In this document: positions 1 to 8,385 of the stretch, piece by piece
Layout of the letters: each line of letters opens with the position of its first letter
Position numbering within the stretch: position 1 is the first letter of the stretch
NCBI RefSeq assembly: GCF_030651495.1
Contig: NZ_JAUSFI010000046.1
Span: 1 to 48,074 of the forward strand
DNA from: Undibacterium sp.
GTDB taxonomy: Bacteria > Pseudomonadota > Gammaproteobacteria > Burkholderiales > Burkholderiaceae_D
Reading direction: 5' to 3'
DNA: 48,074 nucleotides
Notes under the pieces: generated by a model
The model's input: the letters and a program-made list of their open reading frames with translations, nothing else
What the model was told of the DNA's origin: nothing
Databases searched by the model: none
Program-made: the position numbers and the translations under genes

Positions 1-170
1 AAAATCTTGTTCTTGCATCATCGTTTCCCTCAGAAATCAACTCTCTATGAAACGTTTCTTGAGGGATTTGGTGTACATCACTTACACAAAAAAGATAGTG
101 TTCATGCGGGTTGGCGGGGTTTTGCAGGGCCGACTAAATACAGTGTTTTTCGCCTGCAGCGCAGTACGTC

Positions 171-198
171 AAAAAGCCTCACATGTGAGGCTTTTTTT
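171..198. terminator. Rho-independent terminator, probably bidirectional
   Basis: A perfect 26-base palindrome (171-196) has GCCTCACA as its stem core, with a run of A on one side and T on the other, so it can end transcription from both strands. It lies about 40 bases beyond the stop codon of the minus-strand TPM gene and so probably closes the lemA/TPM/TPM operon. It may also serve a plus-strand gene lying left of the window. Confidence 0.85.
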
Positions 199-238
199 AT
201 GGCTATGAGCCGGAGACCCGCTCTGTGACAAACTGCGG

Positions 239-772
239 CTAACCCAGCACGGGCGCATTGGGCAGTTCGTTGCGGTCCGCCTGCCCGACTGGGAGCGGGA
301 AGTGCAACACCAGTAGTGCAGATACTTCCTCCAGTGCCTGGGTTAAACCGTCTTCAAATCGGCTCTCATGCAAGGCCGCACCCAGACGCTTGATCATGGC
401 TTGCCACTCTTGCGGCAGAACGCGTTGATTCAGACCGCGATCAGCCACCAGTTCTATCGCATGTTCTGCCAGCAGCAGGTAAATCAAAACACCATTGTTG
501 TGCTCTGTGTCCCAGACGTGCAGCTTGCCAAACATCATGACAGCGCGTTCACGGATCACACTGTGCAAAGGGACTTTATGCCATACATGACGCCACAGGT
601 AGCTGGCGGGCAGTGCCGCTTCAACGCAGATCCGCACCTCGCCACTGTGACGTTGCTCGCTAGCCGTCACGCGCTGCATCAGTCGCTGGGCCATCTCTGG
701 TGAAACGGCTTTGCGGCTGTCGGACGCATCCAGCCAGCGGTGCTTGAAAAGTGTGATGATTCGGTTCAACAT
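239..772 (-). CDS. TPM-domain protein, second paralogue (cytosolic or membrane-associated)
   Basis: This 177-residue protein has no signal peptide. Its central block (about 45-130: conserved glutamate in the EVRICVEAALP stretch, then an RA..MFGKL..WDTE..NGVLIYLLLAEHAIELVADRGL segment) matches the TPM fold (TLP18.3/Psb32/MOLO-1), as in small TPM proteins that follow a YgcG-type protein. The role is not established; TPM proteins are linked to membrane-protein or phosphatase-like functions. It is the last gene of a minus-strand operon, 14 bases after the larger TPM gene, and is followed by a strong terminator. Confidence 0.8.
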   Translation of the reverse strand: MLNRIITLFKHRWLDASDSRKAVSPEMAQRLMQRVTASEQRHSGEVRICVEAALPASYLWRHVWHKVPLHSVIRERAVMMFGKLHVWDTEHNNGVLIYLLLAEHAIELVADRGLNQRVLPQEWQAMIKRLGAALHESRFEDGLTQALEEVSALLVLHFPLPVGQADRNELPNAPVLG

Positions 773-786
773 AACTTGTCTACTGG

Positions 787-1692
787 TTACCAGTCGCCGG
801 AAGCGCCGCCGCCGCCAAAGTCACCGCCACCGCCTGAGCTAAAACCCCCGCTACCCCCGCCGCCACTGAAGCCGCCGCTGCCAAAACCACCGCCACCGAA
901 GCCGCCACGCCCGCGACGCCCTGAAGTCGGTACAGATAGTCCGGAAAAGAGTGTAAATAATAATGCGAGCACACCGGCAATGCCCGCTAGCACCAGGCTG
1001 GTGGTGACTAAAAACGCCAAAACACCAACACCGCCGCCGGTGACCAGCGAGCCAAGCTTTTGGCCAAAGATACTTCTTGCGATCGCAGCACCAACAGGTA
1101 CGGCAAAAAACAAAAAGATGGCCCAGTCCATCCAGTCAAAGCCAGCGCCAGCCAAGCCACTGCTGTTCTTGGTTGTAGAGACCTCGGGCAAGGCCTCGCC
1201 CTTGATCCGGGTGGCGATCTGATCAACAGCCGCAGACAGGCCACCTGCATAGTCGCCCGTTTTGAAGCGCGGTGTGATGGCTTCGCTGATGATGCGTTTG
1301 GCCGCCAAGTCAGGGATGGCACCTTCCAGGGTCTTGGCCACCTCAATGCGCACTTTGCGATCTTCTTTGGCCACCACCAGCAAAACGCCATCGCCCACAT
1401 CCTTGCGGCCAATTTTCCAGACGTTGCCGACGCGGTTGGCATAGCTGGAAATGTCTTCGGGTTGCACTGTGGGCACGATCAGCACCACGACTTGCGAGCC
1501 TTTGGCCGTTTCCAGCGCACTTAACTTGGCCTCTAAACTGGCTTTCTGACTCGCATCAAGTGTGCCGGTGGTATCGACCACATGACTGGTTAGCTCGGGT
1601 ACAGGCTGCACATCCTGCGCAAAGGCGACTGGCGACAGTGCACTGATCGCAGCCAGGCATACTATCGCAACGAGATGTCGAACGCGATTCAC
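787..1692 (-). CDS. YgcG-like TPM-domain protein with signal peptide and Gly-rich tail
   Basis: The protein has 301 residues. Residues 1-25 form a signal peptide with a likely cut after AFA. Residues about 30-160 are the TPM domain (L-V-DTTGTLD near the start, VVLIVPTVQPEDISSYANRV, then a KDVGDGVLLVVAKEDRKVRIEV core). One or two membrane segments follow (about 190-255). The last 40 residues are almost only Gly, Ser and Phe, typical of YgcG-like proteins. It lies between lemA and a second TPM gene, a common association, so a shared envelope role is inferred. A long Pro-rich reading frame on the opposite strand is only the shadow of the Gly codons. Confidence 0.88.
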   Translation of the reverse strand: MNRVRHLVAIVCLAAISALSPVAFAQDVQPVPELTSHVVDTTGTLDASQKASLEAKLSALETAKGSQVVVLIVPTVQPEDISSYANRVGNVWKIGRKDVGDGVLLVVAKEDRKVRIEVAKTLEGAIPDLAAKRIISEAITPRFKTGDYAGGLSAAVDQIATRIKGEALPEVSTTKNSSGLAGAGFDWMDWAIFLFFAVPVGAAIARSIFGQKLGSLVTGGGVGVLAFLVTTSLVLAGIAGVLALLFTLFSGLSVPTSGRRGRGGFGGGGFGSGGFSGGGGSGGFSSGGGGDFGGGGASGDW

Positions 1693-1710
1693 AAATGTGG
1701 ATCAGTCAGC

Positions 1711-2310
1711 TTACTTCTTGCCAAAATCAACCGTAGGCGGTTTGGAGATGGCGGCTTCGTTTTCCACCGTGAAGGTGGCTTTGGGCTGGTAGCTGAACAC
1801 CATGGCTGTGAGGTTGGTGGGGAAGCTGCGGATCAGCACGTTGTACTCTTGAATGGTCTTGATATAGCGGTTACGCGCCACCGTGATGCGGTTCTCGGTG
1901 CCCTCCAGCTGAACACGCAGGTCGCTGAAGCCCTGGTTGGACTTGAGGTTGGGGTAGGCCTCGCTGACGGCCATCAAGCGGCTCAGCGCACTGCCCAGTT
2001 CACCCTGAGCGGCCTGGAACTTCTTCATTGCCTCGGGGTTATTCAACAATTCCGGCGTGACTTGAATGGCGGTAGCTTTGGAGCGCGCTTCAATCACTTT
2101 GGTCAGTGTTTCTTGCTCAAAATTGGCTTCGCCCTTGACGGTGGCAACAATATTGGGCACCAAATCGGCGCGGCGCTGGTATTGGTTCAGCACCTCGCTC
2201 CAGGCGCCTTTGGACGACTCGTCCAAACGCTGGAAATCGTTGTAGCCACAGCCTGTCAGGGTGCTGCCCAAAGTGAGTACAGCAAAAATAATGAGTAACC
2301 AACGTTTCAT
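1711..2310 (-). CDS. lemA: LemA family lipoprotein
   Basis: The start is the ATG giving MKRWLL, with AAAGGA just upstream. The 199-residue product has a lipoprotein signal ending in a lipobox (LTGC, Cys21), then the LemA helical bundle: RLDESSKGAWSEVLNQYQRRADLVPNIV is the family hallmark, followed by FEQETLTKVIEARSKA and a late NRYIKTIQEYN segment. LemA proteins are membrane-anchored helical proteins of uncertain function. It is the first gene of the operon with the two TPM genes (18 bases to the next). An upstream in-frame start is possible but lacks a ribosome site. Confidence 0.92.
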   Translation of the reverse strand: MKRWLLIIFAVLTLGSTLTGCGYNDFQRLDESSKGAWSEVLNQYQRRADLVPNIVATVKGEANFEQETLTKVIEARSKATAIQVTPELLNNPEAMKKFQAAQGELGSALSRLMAVSEAYPNLKSNQGFSDLRVQLEGTENRITVARNRYIKTIQEYNVLIRSFPTNLTAMVFSYQPKATFTVENEAAISKPPTVDFGKK

Positions 2311-2432
2311 GGGTGTTCCTTTCGATTGCAACAAAGCACATAAACGACAAAGGGCTGGCGCGGAGTTTTATCGTGCTTCAAAATCGGTACGGTAGCACAA
2401 TTGCCCCAGCAACAACCATCAACCCATCAAAT

Positions 2433-2882
2433 ATGCATAAAACCAAATCCCAAGCTACTCATTTAGCCGGTTCTGCAGATGAGATTGAAGCTGCTTTTTA
2501 CGGAGCCTTGCAACTCGGCGACATTGACAAGTTGATGGCGTGCTGGGCTGATGAAGACGAGATTTTGTGCATCCATCCAGGGGGGCAGCGGGTGATTGGT
2601 CCAGGGGCGATTCGGGCGTCATTTGAGGCCATATTTGCCAATGGCAGCATCAACGCCAAACCTGAGCGCGTGCACCTCTTGTCCACGCCGGGAGGTAGCG
2701 TGCACAGCGTGTTGGAGCGCATTGAAATCATGACGACCGAAGGGCGGCAGAATGCGTTTGCGATTGCCACCAATATTTACCACCAAACCACCCACGGTTG
2801 GCGCATGGTGGTGCACCATGCCAGTCCGGGCACTTCCAGAGAGTTGCAAACCACTTTCGGCAAGCCTGTTTTGTTGCATTGA
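2433..2882 (+). CDS. SnoaL-like / NTF2-fold protein (DUF4440-type)
   Basis: The frame is open further upstream, but the ATG at MHKTKS fits the family start. The 149-residue product has the pattern of small NTF2-fold proteins: EIEAAFYGALQLGDIDKLMACWADEDE, then a HPGGQRVIGPGAIRASFEAIFA block, and a C-terminal beta region ending in GWRMVVHHASPG. Family members include enzymes and non-catalytic ligand binders, so the substrate cannot be named. It is divergent from lemA and lies 85 bases before the alpha/beta hydrolase, probably in the same transcription unit. Confidence 0.8.
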   Translation: MHKTKSQATHLAGSADEIEAAFYGALQLGDIDKLMACWADEDEILCIHPGGQRVIGPGAIRASFEAIFANGSINAKPERVHLLSTPGGSVHSVLERIEIMTTEGRQNAFAIATNIYHQTTHGWRMVVHHASPGTSRELQTTFGKPVLLH

Positions 2883-2967
2883 ACAGCAAAAGGCGAGACA
2901 ATCTTCCAATATACAAACCAACCTCATAAATATGACTCTAGCCAGCATATTGATGATCTAAGATGCT

Positions 2968-4020
2968 ATGAAATATATAGCTCCGAACTGGTTGCCTGGC
3001 GGTAACCTGCAAACCATTTGGCCTGCGTTGGTGAGTGTGCGCTCGCTCATGCAAACCCGGCCCACCACCTACCAGCGTGTACGCTGGACAACGCCAGACA
3101 GTGATTTTGTGGATGTGGACTATGCATACAACGGCGAGGACATGCCAACCATCGGGTTAGACGACACGCCGCCAGACCCCAAACGCAAGAAACGCCCGTT
3201 GTTGGCGCTGTTTCATGGCCTGGAGGGCTCATCGGCGAGCCATTACGCACTGGCTTTTGCTGAAGTCGCGCGGCAATACGGTTGGGACTATGCGGTGCCA
3301 CATTTTCGCGGCTGCAGCGGCGAGATCAACCGCGCGCCCCGCGCCTACCACTCGGGGGACTATGAAGAAATCGGGTGGATGCTGGGCCAACTGCAGGCCG
3401 CGCATGCGCAGGCAGGTGGCGGACCGTTGCTGGCGGTGGGCATCTCTCTGGGTGGTAACGCCTTGATGCGCTGGGCGCAGGAAGCGGGTGACAGCGCCAG
3501 CCGGGTGGTCGCCGCAGTCGCCGCGGTCTGTTCGCCACTGGACTTGACGGCCAGTGGCCACGCCATTGGGCAAGGGTTCAACCGCTTGATATATACCCGC
3601 ATGTTTTTAAACACCATGAAGCCCAAGGCAATAGCGCGGCTGCATCTCAATCCTGGCTTGTTTGATGGCAAAGCTCTGCTTGCCAGTCAAGACCTGTACG
3701 CTTTCGACAACGTCTTTACCGCGCCGCTGCATGGTTTTAAAAACACCGAAGACTACTGGCAGCGAGCCTCGGCCAAGCCGCACATGCAGTGCATCAAGCT
3801 GCCTGCCCTGGCCTTGAACGCCATCAACGACCCGTTTATTCCAGCATACTCCTTGCCCCGGGCCGGTGAGGTGGGGCGCTATGTCACCCTCTGGCACACC
3901 GCGCATGGTGGCCATGTGGGCTATCCGCAGGGACGCTTTCCGGCCAACGTGCTGGCGATGCCCGAAGCCGTCACGGCGTGGCTGGCAGGGCATATCCAGT
4001 CATCACCGCCCACGCGATGA
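2968..4020 (+). CDS. YheT-family alpha/beta-fold hydrolase
   Basis: This 350-residue protein starts with the family signature APNWLPGGNLQTIWPAL. It has the oxyanion-type segment LFHGLEGSS (about 80-90), the nucleophile elbow G-I-S-L-G-G (Ser160), an acid at Asp288 (NAINDPFIP) and a catalytic His316 (HGGHVGYPQG). These fit the YheT / embryogenesis-associated EMB8-like group of serine hydrolases, probably esterases, with unknown natural substrate. Length is normal for the group and all triad residues are present. The DUF2946 gene follows after 24 bases. Confidence 0.9.
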   Translation: MKYIAPNWLPGGNLQTIWPALVSVRSLMQTRPTTYQRVRWTTPDSDFVDVDYAYNGEDMPTIGLDDTPPDPKRKKRPLLALFHGLEGSSASHYALAFAEVARQYGWDYAVPHFRGCSGEINRAPRAYHSGDYEEIGWMLGQLQAAHAQAGGGPLLAVGISLGGNALMRWAQEAGDSASRVVAAVAAVCSPLDLTASGHAIGQGFNRLIYTRMFLNTMKPKAIARLHLNPGLFDGKALLASQDLYAFDNVFTAPLHGFKNTEDYWQRASAKPHMQCIKLPALALNAINDPFIPAYSLPRAGEVGRYVTLWHTAHGGHVGYPQGRFPANVLAMPEAVTAWLAGHIQSSPPTR

Positions 4021-4044
4021 CGTACAAAGTCGGATAATCACAAA

Positions 4045-4596
4045 ATGGATGATATTGTCAAACAAGCCATGGCCAAATGGCCTCATGTGCCCCATTGTTA
4101 TGGTTGGCTCGGACTGGACGCACGCGGTAACTGGTACATGCGCGATGACCGGGTTCAGGCGGCTGGTTCTTTTGCCCAATCCAAAGGCTCACTGCTGAAG
4201 CACGAAAAGCTGATCGACTTTATCCAGCGCAATTACGGTTGCGACGATAGCGCCCATAGCGAAGCCAAAGGGCAGTGGTTTTTTCAAAATGGACCGCAGC
4301 GTGTCTATGTCGAGTTAGAGGCAACCCCATTGATTTGGAGAGTAAGCGCTGACTTTACTGTTCATGCCCACACCGGTGAACCCGCGCGCCTACAGCGCTG
4401 TGTGCTTGATGAGCATGGCCGGTTGTACCTGGAAGCCGCCTCAGGCTTTGGCTTGGTACACACGCAAGACATGGGTTACGCTGCCGACGCGGTCGAACAG
4501 GGCCTGTGGGTGCCAGAAGCAGTTGTCACGGCAGAGTTGCCCATGCGATTTGGCTATGTGCGCAGCCCGCAGGCACAACATTTACTCTTAAATTAA
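4045..4596 (+). CDS. DUF2946 family protein
   Basis: The 183-residue soluble protein opens with MDDIVKQAMAKWPHVPHCYGWLGLDARGNWYMRD-type sequence, which I recognise as the start of the DUF2946 family common in Burkholderiales. A central WFFQNGPQRVYVELEATP block is also typical. No membrane segment or catalytic motif is visible and the function is unknown. It lies just downstream of the YheT-like hydrolase on the same strand, so co-transcription is likely. Confidence 0.8.
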   Translation: MDDIVKQAMAKWPHVPHCYGWLGLDARGNWYMRDDRVQAAGSFAQSKGSLLKHEKLIDFIQRNYGCDDSAHSEAKGQWFFQNGPQRVYVELEATPLIWRVSADFTVHAHTGEPARLQRCVLDEHGRLYLEAASGFGLVHTQDMGYAADAVEQGLWVPEAVVTAELPMRFGYVRSPQAQHLLLN

Positions 4597-4642
4597 GAGC
4601 AACGTAGGCTTGTATTATATTGGGCACAGGCAAAATCCAATC

Positions 4643-4684
4643 AAAAAAATCCGCAGTAAAACAATTGTGATTGCTATACTGCGG
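4643..4684 (-). terminator. Probable terminator of the cytochrome c5 gene
   Basis: An 8-base inverted repeat (CCGCAGTA at 4651-4658, TACTGCGG at 4677-4684) with an 18-base loop is followed, read on the minus strand, by A and seven T. It lies 50 bases beyond the cytochrome stop codon. The loop is long for an intrinsic terminator, so the call is moderate. Confidence 0.55.
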
Positions 4685-4733
4685 CTTTGGGTCCCGCGAA
4701 GGGACTGATCGGGATGGCGTTTGGGTGGGAAAT

Positions 4734-5306
4734 TTATTTGGCGGCAGGTGCTGCAGCCACAGGCGCTACGGGTTTTGCTGGCTCGGCAAACTTGGCGCCG
4801 CCTGCATTGGCCATATACACCACGGCGCGGCCAATTTCAAGATCGTCAAAATCACCGCCGCCCTGTGCTCCCATGGCATTTTTGCCTTTGAGCGCAGAAT
4901 TCAACAGGGCTTCGTAGCCGGTCGCAATGCGTGCACCCCAAGCGGCTGTGTCGCCGAACTTGGGTGCACCCGCCACGCCAGCCGTATGACAGGCCGTGCA
5001 CTGTGCTTTGAACACTTCTTCACCCGTCTTCAGGGCGCGGTTCGCATCGCGAATCTCGATTGAGCCCACTTTTTGGAGGCGTTGCGCCACGCCTCGCGCG
5101 CGATCATCCTCGCTCAAACCGCTTATTGTGGTTTGGGCGCCGTCTTCAGCACCTTTCACGCCTGTAGGTTTAGCGCCTGATACGACGTAATAAACCAGTC
5201 CAATGATGAGAAAAATAGGTATGACAAACGAGAAAAAAACCATTTGCAACAGTTGCTTAGGATTTTTGACGGGGCCAGTGTGGTCTTCTTCGTGTTGATT
5301 GCTCAT
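4734..5306 (-). CDS. Membrane-anchored cytochrome c5 family protein
   Basis: The ATG giving MSNQHEEDH is chosen over an earlier in-frame start that would run back to the tRNA. The 190-residue product has a short cytoplasmic N-terminus, one transmembrane helix (about 21-43) and a periplasmic class I cytochrome c domain. The haem motif is C103-T-A-C106-H107 and the likely axial Met is Met145 in NAMGAQGGGDF. A Lys/Ala/Pro-rich tail ends the protein. Such c5-type cytochromes carry electrons to oxidases in the respiratory chain. The gene stands alone, divergent from tRNA-Arg. Confidence 0.9.
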   Translation of the reverse strand: MSNQHEEDHTGPVKNPKQLLQMVFFSFVIPIFLIIGLVYYVVSGAKPTGVKGAEDGAQTTISGLSEDDRARGVAQRLQKVGSIEIRDANRALKTGEEVFKAQCTACHTAGVAGAPKFGDTAAWGARIATGYEALLNSALKGKNAMGAQGGGDFDDLEIGRAVVYMANAGGAKFAEPAKPVAPVAAAPAAK

Positions 5307-5358
5307 GGTGTTCTCAAAATCTGCAAAGGAGGGATAACCGACGATTATAAGGGTGCCG

Positions 5359-5389
5359 TGACGAAGGGGAGGATACAAACCTCTACAAT
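5359..5389 (+). promoter_or_regulatory. Possible promoter of tRNA-Arg
   Basis: TACAAT (5384-5389) matches the -10 consensus in five of six bases and lies 17 bases before the mature tRNA 5' end. A weak -35-like TGACGA (5359-5364) precedes it with a 19-base spacer. The -10 element is reasonable; the -35 is only a guess. Confidence 0.35.
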
Positions 5390-5406
5390 ACGTGCTTACA
5401 GACAAC

Positions 5407-5482
5407 GCGGCTGTAGCTCAGTGGATAGAGTATTGGCCTCCGAAGCCAAGGGTCGTGGGTTCGATCCCCGCCAGCCGCACCA
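5407..5482 (+). tRNA. tRNA-Arg (anticodon CCG)
   Basis: A complete 76-base cloverleaf: acceptor stem GCGGCTG pairs with CAGCCGC, D-arm AGCTCAGTGGATAGAGT, anticodon stem TTGGC/GCCAA around loop CTCCGAA (anticodon CCG, reads CGG), T-arm GGGTTCGATCCCC, discriminator A and an encoded CCA end. It marks the end of the ordinary backbone; everything downstream to the window's end is rich in mobile and defence genes. tRNA genes are common integration targets, but I did not find a second copy of its 3' end in the window. Confidence 0.97.
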
Positions 5483-5534
5483 GTGTTAGCTTTGCGCTTG
5501 ATTCGTCCGTTTTTTGGGCACAAGCGTGAAGCGA

Positions 5535-5580
5535 GGCCAGTAGTCAAAAAGGCCTAATGTGCCCAAACGGGCCAGTAGTC
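5535..5580. repeat. Direct repeat GGCCAGTAGTC, two copies
   Basis: The same 11 bases occur at 5535-5545 and 5570-5580, just downstream of tRNA-Arg and touching the left end of the IS5 element. It could be a remnant of an earlier insertion or part of the element's end; nothing here decides between these. Confidence 0.5.
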
Positions 5581-7358
5581 AGGGCAAAACTCCAAAAATA
5601 GTCTGTGCCTTCCCAGTGCCTTGGCTGTGCCCTGGGAGTTTGAAGTTTTTGGTTTTGTGAGTATTGGTCTCTGTGCCTTGGTTTTGGTGCAAATTACCTA
5701 TTCAAAGTCTTAAAGCCAGCCATTCAAAAGTTGCTTCTTGAATGAAACATCCTGATCCGGTAGATGCTTACTGTGACTTAAAGCATAGTCTGGCCAAAAT
5801 AGAAGAATTAACTTCGTCGACCCTGAGAAACTCAGTTTTAGGCCTATCAAGGTGCGTTGTGGTTCGCCGATATTGATATTGGAGAGCTGGCGCTGATGCA
5901 TTCGAGCCTGGCAACAGCAAGCGCACCAGTAACAGACGCAAAGTGAATCCAAAAAGGGCGTAAAAAAGCCGCAGCTTCCTGAGGATCTTGCGCATATTGT
6001 GTCCAGCACCGCACAACAGCGCATTCATCGCATCACCCTCAACCCCTTGGAGGAAGTTACGGGCCAATCGGCCATCAGACTTCAAGTGACCGATCACAGG
6101 CTCAACGGCATTGCGGCGTTTGAGCTTGCGTTCGATTGCCGGTGTCACTCCACGCCTGCTGCCCGATATCCACACCTTGAAGGTGTTCGTGTTGCAACCA
6201 TGCCCCTTGTAGCCCCGGTCTGCATAAGCCTCTTTGGGCGCAATGCCTGAAACACGCGTGGCCTGCGCAATGCAGGCGCCCAGCGTGTGTCCGTCATACG
6301 GGTTGCCGGGCAATGCCTTGGCCGCAATCACAAAGCTCTCCTTGCTGGTCGAGACGATGCCCACCTTCACACCGAACTCGTACTGTTTGTGTGCCTTGCC
6401 TTTGGCGATGCACTCAACTTCCGGTGCATGAACGCTGTACAGCTTGGGTGGATCACCTTCGGACCGCTTCCTGGGCTGGCTGTGAATGCGAGCGGCTACT
6501 TGCACAAGTTGGGTCATGCGCGAGGATGCCTGCCCAGCAACTGCCAGCTTACGCTCAATGTCACGGATGACCCGGCCCAGGTAGGTGCGCAGCTTCCTGG
6601 TCTGGGCAGCGGCCCGGTTGATCTGGCGGGCATGGGCGTAGCGCTGGCTGCGCACAAAGGCGGCTTTGCCAATTCGCTCGTAGCTCTGGCGCAGTTGGAC
6701 ACCTTGCTTGTGGGCCAGCCGTACCAGCGCAAGGCGTGCCTTGTGCAGCAAGCGTGCATCCGTGGGGAAGGTGACCGCTTTGTCCTGAACCGTGGTGTCC
6801 ACGTTGACCACGGCCAGTGAAGATTTGGCTACGGTCCTGGTGGCCAGGCCTGCGCTCAGGGTTAAACCCAAAATGAATTCGCAGCCCGTCTCGTCAATCC
6901 TCTTGCGAAAGCCGGTCATGAGGCTGGGGTCAATGGGCGGTTCGTGTGAAAAGTATGGTTCGCCGCAGAAGTATTGCCAGTACGGGTTCTCCACCCAGGT
7001 GGCCACGACTTCTTCATCAGAGACGTTGCAGGTGTGTTTGAGCAACTGCAATCCGACCATCAGCCGAATCGGGTGGCCTGGGCGCCCGACACCGGTGGCA
7101 TACAGATCACCAAATCGGCTCTCACAGGATGGCCAATCGATTTGCTGGGCCAGTTTCACCAGTGGGTGGCGCAGATTGATGAGGTTGGCCAGTTCCTGGC
7201 GAAAGAGGTCTGCATCGGCTGTGTGGGTGGTCTCGCGTAGTGCCATGGTATTGCAAGGTTTGAAGCTTTTATGCCGTAAATCCATGCAATATCCATGCCC
7301 TAAATCGCCCGCTAACCCGCATGAATGCTGGGTTTTTGGGGTTTCTCAGGGGCGACTA
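5576..7358 (-). mobile_element. IS5-family insertion sequence
   Basis: One full-length transposase gene lies between imperfect inverted ends. Reading inward, the right end begins TAGTCGCCCCTGAGAAACCC and the left end TAGTCAGGGCAAAACTCC; both continue into an A-rich block, with a 5-base perfect match at the tips. Element length would be about 1.78 kb. A TA dinucleotide sits at both tips, but no longer target duplication is clear, so the exact ends are uncertain by several bases. Confidence 0.6.
5768..7285 (-). CDS. IS5-family transposase (DDE)
   Basis: This 505-residue protein has the N-terminal DUF772-type helical domain (GDLYATGVGRPGHPIRLMV, then the YWQYFCGE signature near residue 110) and an RNase H-like core with the expected acidic residues: VVNVDTTVQDKAV (first Asp), EAYADRGYKGH (second Asp), and AVEPVIGHLKSDGRL (Glu). 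It catalyses cut-and-paste movement of its own element. A downstream ATG giving MALRETT is an alternative start. The frame is intact, so the element may still be active. Confidence 0.92.
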   Translation of the reverse strand: MDLRHKSFKPCNTMALRETTHTADADLFRQELANLINLRHPLVKLAQQIDWPSCESRFGDLYATGVGRPGHPIRLMVGLQLLKHTCNVSDEEVVATWVENPYWQYFCGEPYFSHEPPIDPSLMTGFRKRIDETGCEFILGLTLSAGLATRTVAKSSLAVVNVDTTVQDKAVTFPTDARLLHKARLALVRLAHKQGVQLRQSYERIGKAAFVRSQRYAHARQINRAAAQTRKLRTYLGRVIRDIERKLAVAGQASSRMTQLVQVAARIHSQPRKRSEGDPPKLYSVHAPEVECIAKGKAHKQYEFGVKVGIVSTSKESFVIAAKALPGNPYDGHTLGACIAQATRVSGIAPKEAYADRGYKGHGCNTNTFKVWISGSRRGVTPAIERKLKRRNAVEPVIGHLKSDGRLARNFLQGVEGDAMNALLCGAGHNMRKILRKLRLFYALFGFTLRLLLVRLLLPGSNASAPALQYQYRRTTTHLDRPKTEFLRVDEVNSSILARLCFKSQ

Positions 7359-7435
7359 ACTTCATTTAAGTTTCGGCCAAACTGTGCTTCAGCTTTCAAA
7401 CGGAGTAATTAAAGGCAATTTCACATCGGCTTACG

Positions 7436-7690
7436 TTAGGAAGTCAATTGGTTCCCATGAAGATGCGCAGACCACGCTTCTTTGAAAAATGGTGAATTAC
7501 TACAAACGCCCATTTTTTTTGCAGCCTTGCGTTCAGAAAGTTTAATTCCGTTTGCTGTCATCGAGCTGATAGTCTCCGTAAGAGTCTGCTTTATGTTTTC
7601 TCCCAAATTTTGCTGTTCTGATAATTGGCGAGTTTTTGCTGCAATCCGAAGCTCTGGAGCCAATGGGCCAAGATTGTTAATTTTGGCTAC
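7436..7690 (-). pseudogene. C-terminal remnant of an unrecognised helical protein
   Basis: The minus-strand frame reads from about 7690 to a stop at 7436 and gives a believable protein tail: VAKINNLGPLAPELRI, then a Lys/Glu-rich stretch with a helix-turn-helix-like segment (IKLSERKAAKKMGVCSNSPFFKEAW). The only start in frame is a TTG at 7661-7663. Upstream of about 7690 the frame turns into the reverse of the metallophosphoesterase tail, so the 5' part of the gene is missing. I do not recognise the family. It lies between the IS5 end and another truncated gene, so it is most likely debris of a rearrangement. Confidence 0.4.
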
Positions 7691-7695
7691 AGGCG

Positions 7696-8019
7696 GAGCT
7701 TGGTAACAGAGAACGGGGTGATCCAGAAAAGACCGTGGTGGTGACGCACCACTACCCCAGCAAACGCTCCACTGCAGCGAAATGGGTCAGTGATCCTTTG
7801 ACCGCTGCTTTTGGGTCCAAGCTGAATCTGGACCTCCTAACCCAAGCCAAGCTCTGGATTCATGGGTATACCCATGATTCTTGCGACTACAGGTTGGGAG
7901 ACTCTAAGAGGTCAGTACGGGTGGTGTGCAACCCACGGGGTTATCCGATGAGGTGGTTGACGAACGAGTTTGAGAACAAAGACTTCAATCCGGGTTTGCT
8001 GATTGAGATCGAAAACTAG
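7696..8019 (+). pseudogene. Metallophosphoesterase, 5'-truncated (C-terminal third only)
   Basis: The plus frame reads ELGNRE, then DPEKTVVVTHHYPS, a long middle part, WIHGYTHDSCDYRLG and VVCNPRGYP, ending in NPGLLIEIEN. These are the last conserved blocks of calcineurin-like phosphoesterases (the GH and H-x-H type metal-binding motifs near the C-terminus). The first two thirds, with the DxH and GDxxD motifs, are absent: the sequence before about 7690 is unrelated. One family His is altered (HGYTHD where HGHTHD is usual). No proper start codon is present, so this is a dead fragment. A BPSL0761-family gene follows, a pairing that suggests the original chromosomal context. Confidence 0.8.
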
Positions 8020-8049
8020 CTCGATAACCAACCATTGAAAGGAATTGAA

Positions 8050-8277
8050 ATGACCATGCCAGATGAAAGAACGCGGGCTTTGCGCTGGGCGGGAGAGTTT
8101 TTATTGAAGGTGCAGTTTGGGGAGGAGTTCTCGGCTGAGATCAAGCGAGAGGTCAAGTTCATTCTGAGGCACTATCCGCGTGACTTTGAGATCAAAGATC
8201 AAGCGCGGTTTGATGCTTCGCGATCAACGAGTGTTTGGGAGCAGTGGTTGGGGCCGGAGGATTCGGATTTACGGTGA
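8050..8277 (+). CDS. BPSL0761 family small protein
   Basis: The ATG at 8050 follows AAAGGA by 7 bases; a longer TTG start is less likely. The 75-residue product begins MTMPDERTRALRWAGEFLLKV, the recognisable start of the small BPSL0761 family of Burkholderiales, and has a conserved LRHYPRDFEI segment. Function is unknown. It sits 30 bases after the broken metallophosphoesterase and 108 bases before the SMC operon, so it probably belongs to the older chromosomal locus into which the defence genes were inserted. Confidence 0.7.
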   Translation: MTMPDERTRALRWAGEFLLKVQFGEEFSAEIKREVKFILRHYPRDFEIKDQARFDASRSTSVWEQWLGPEDSDLR

Positions 8278-8385
8278 GTAGGGTTCATCGCGAGGGTTAT
8301 GTTTTCAATGAACTTATGAAGTGTGATCGTGAACTAGTAGTAAGCTATTGCAAGACTGCAGAACCAAATACAGCAAAGGGATTTA

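Noticed and set aside
95..113. Match of 17 of 18 bases to a segment inside the right end of the IS5 element
   Set aside because: About what chance gives for a window of this size when all pairs are compared; no transposase remnant is nearby.
740..1222. Long Pro-rich plus-strand reading frame
   Set aside because: It is exactly antisense to the Gly-rich tail of the TPM protein, which has a clear signal peptide and domain; the Pro codons are reversed Gly codons.
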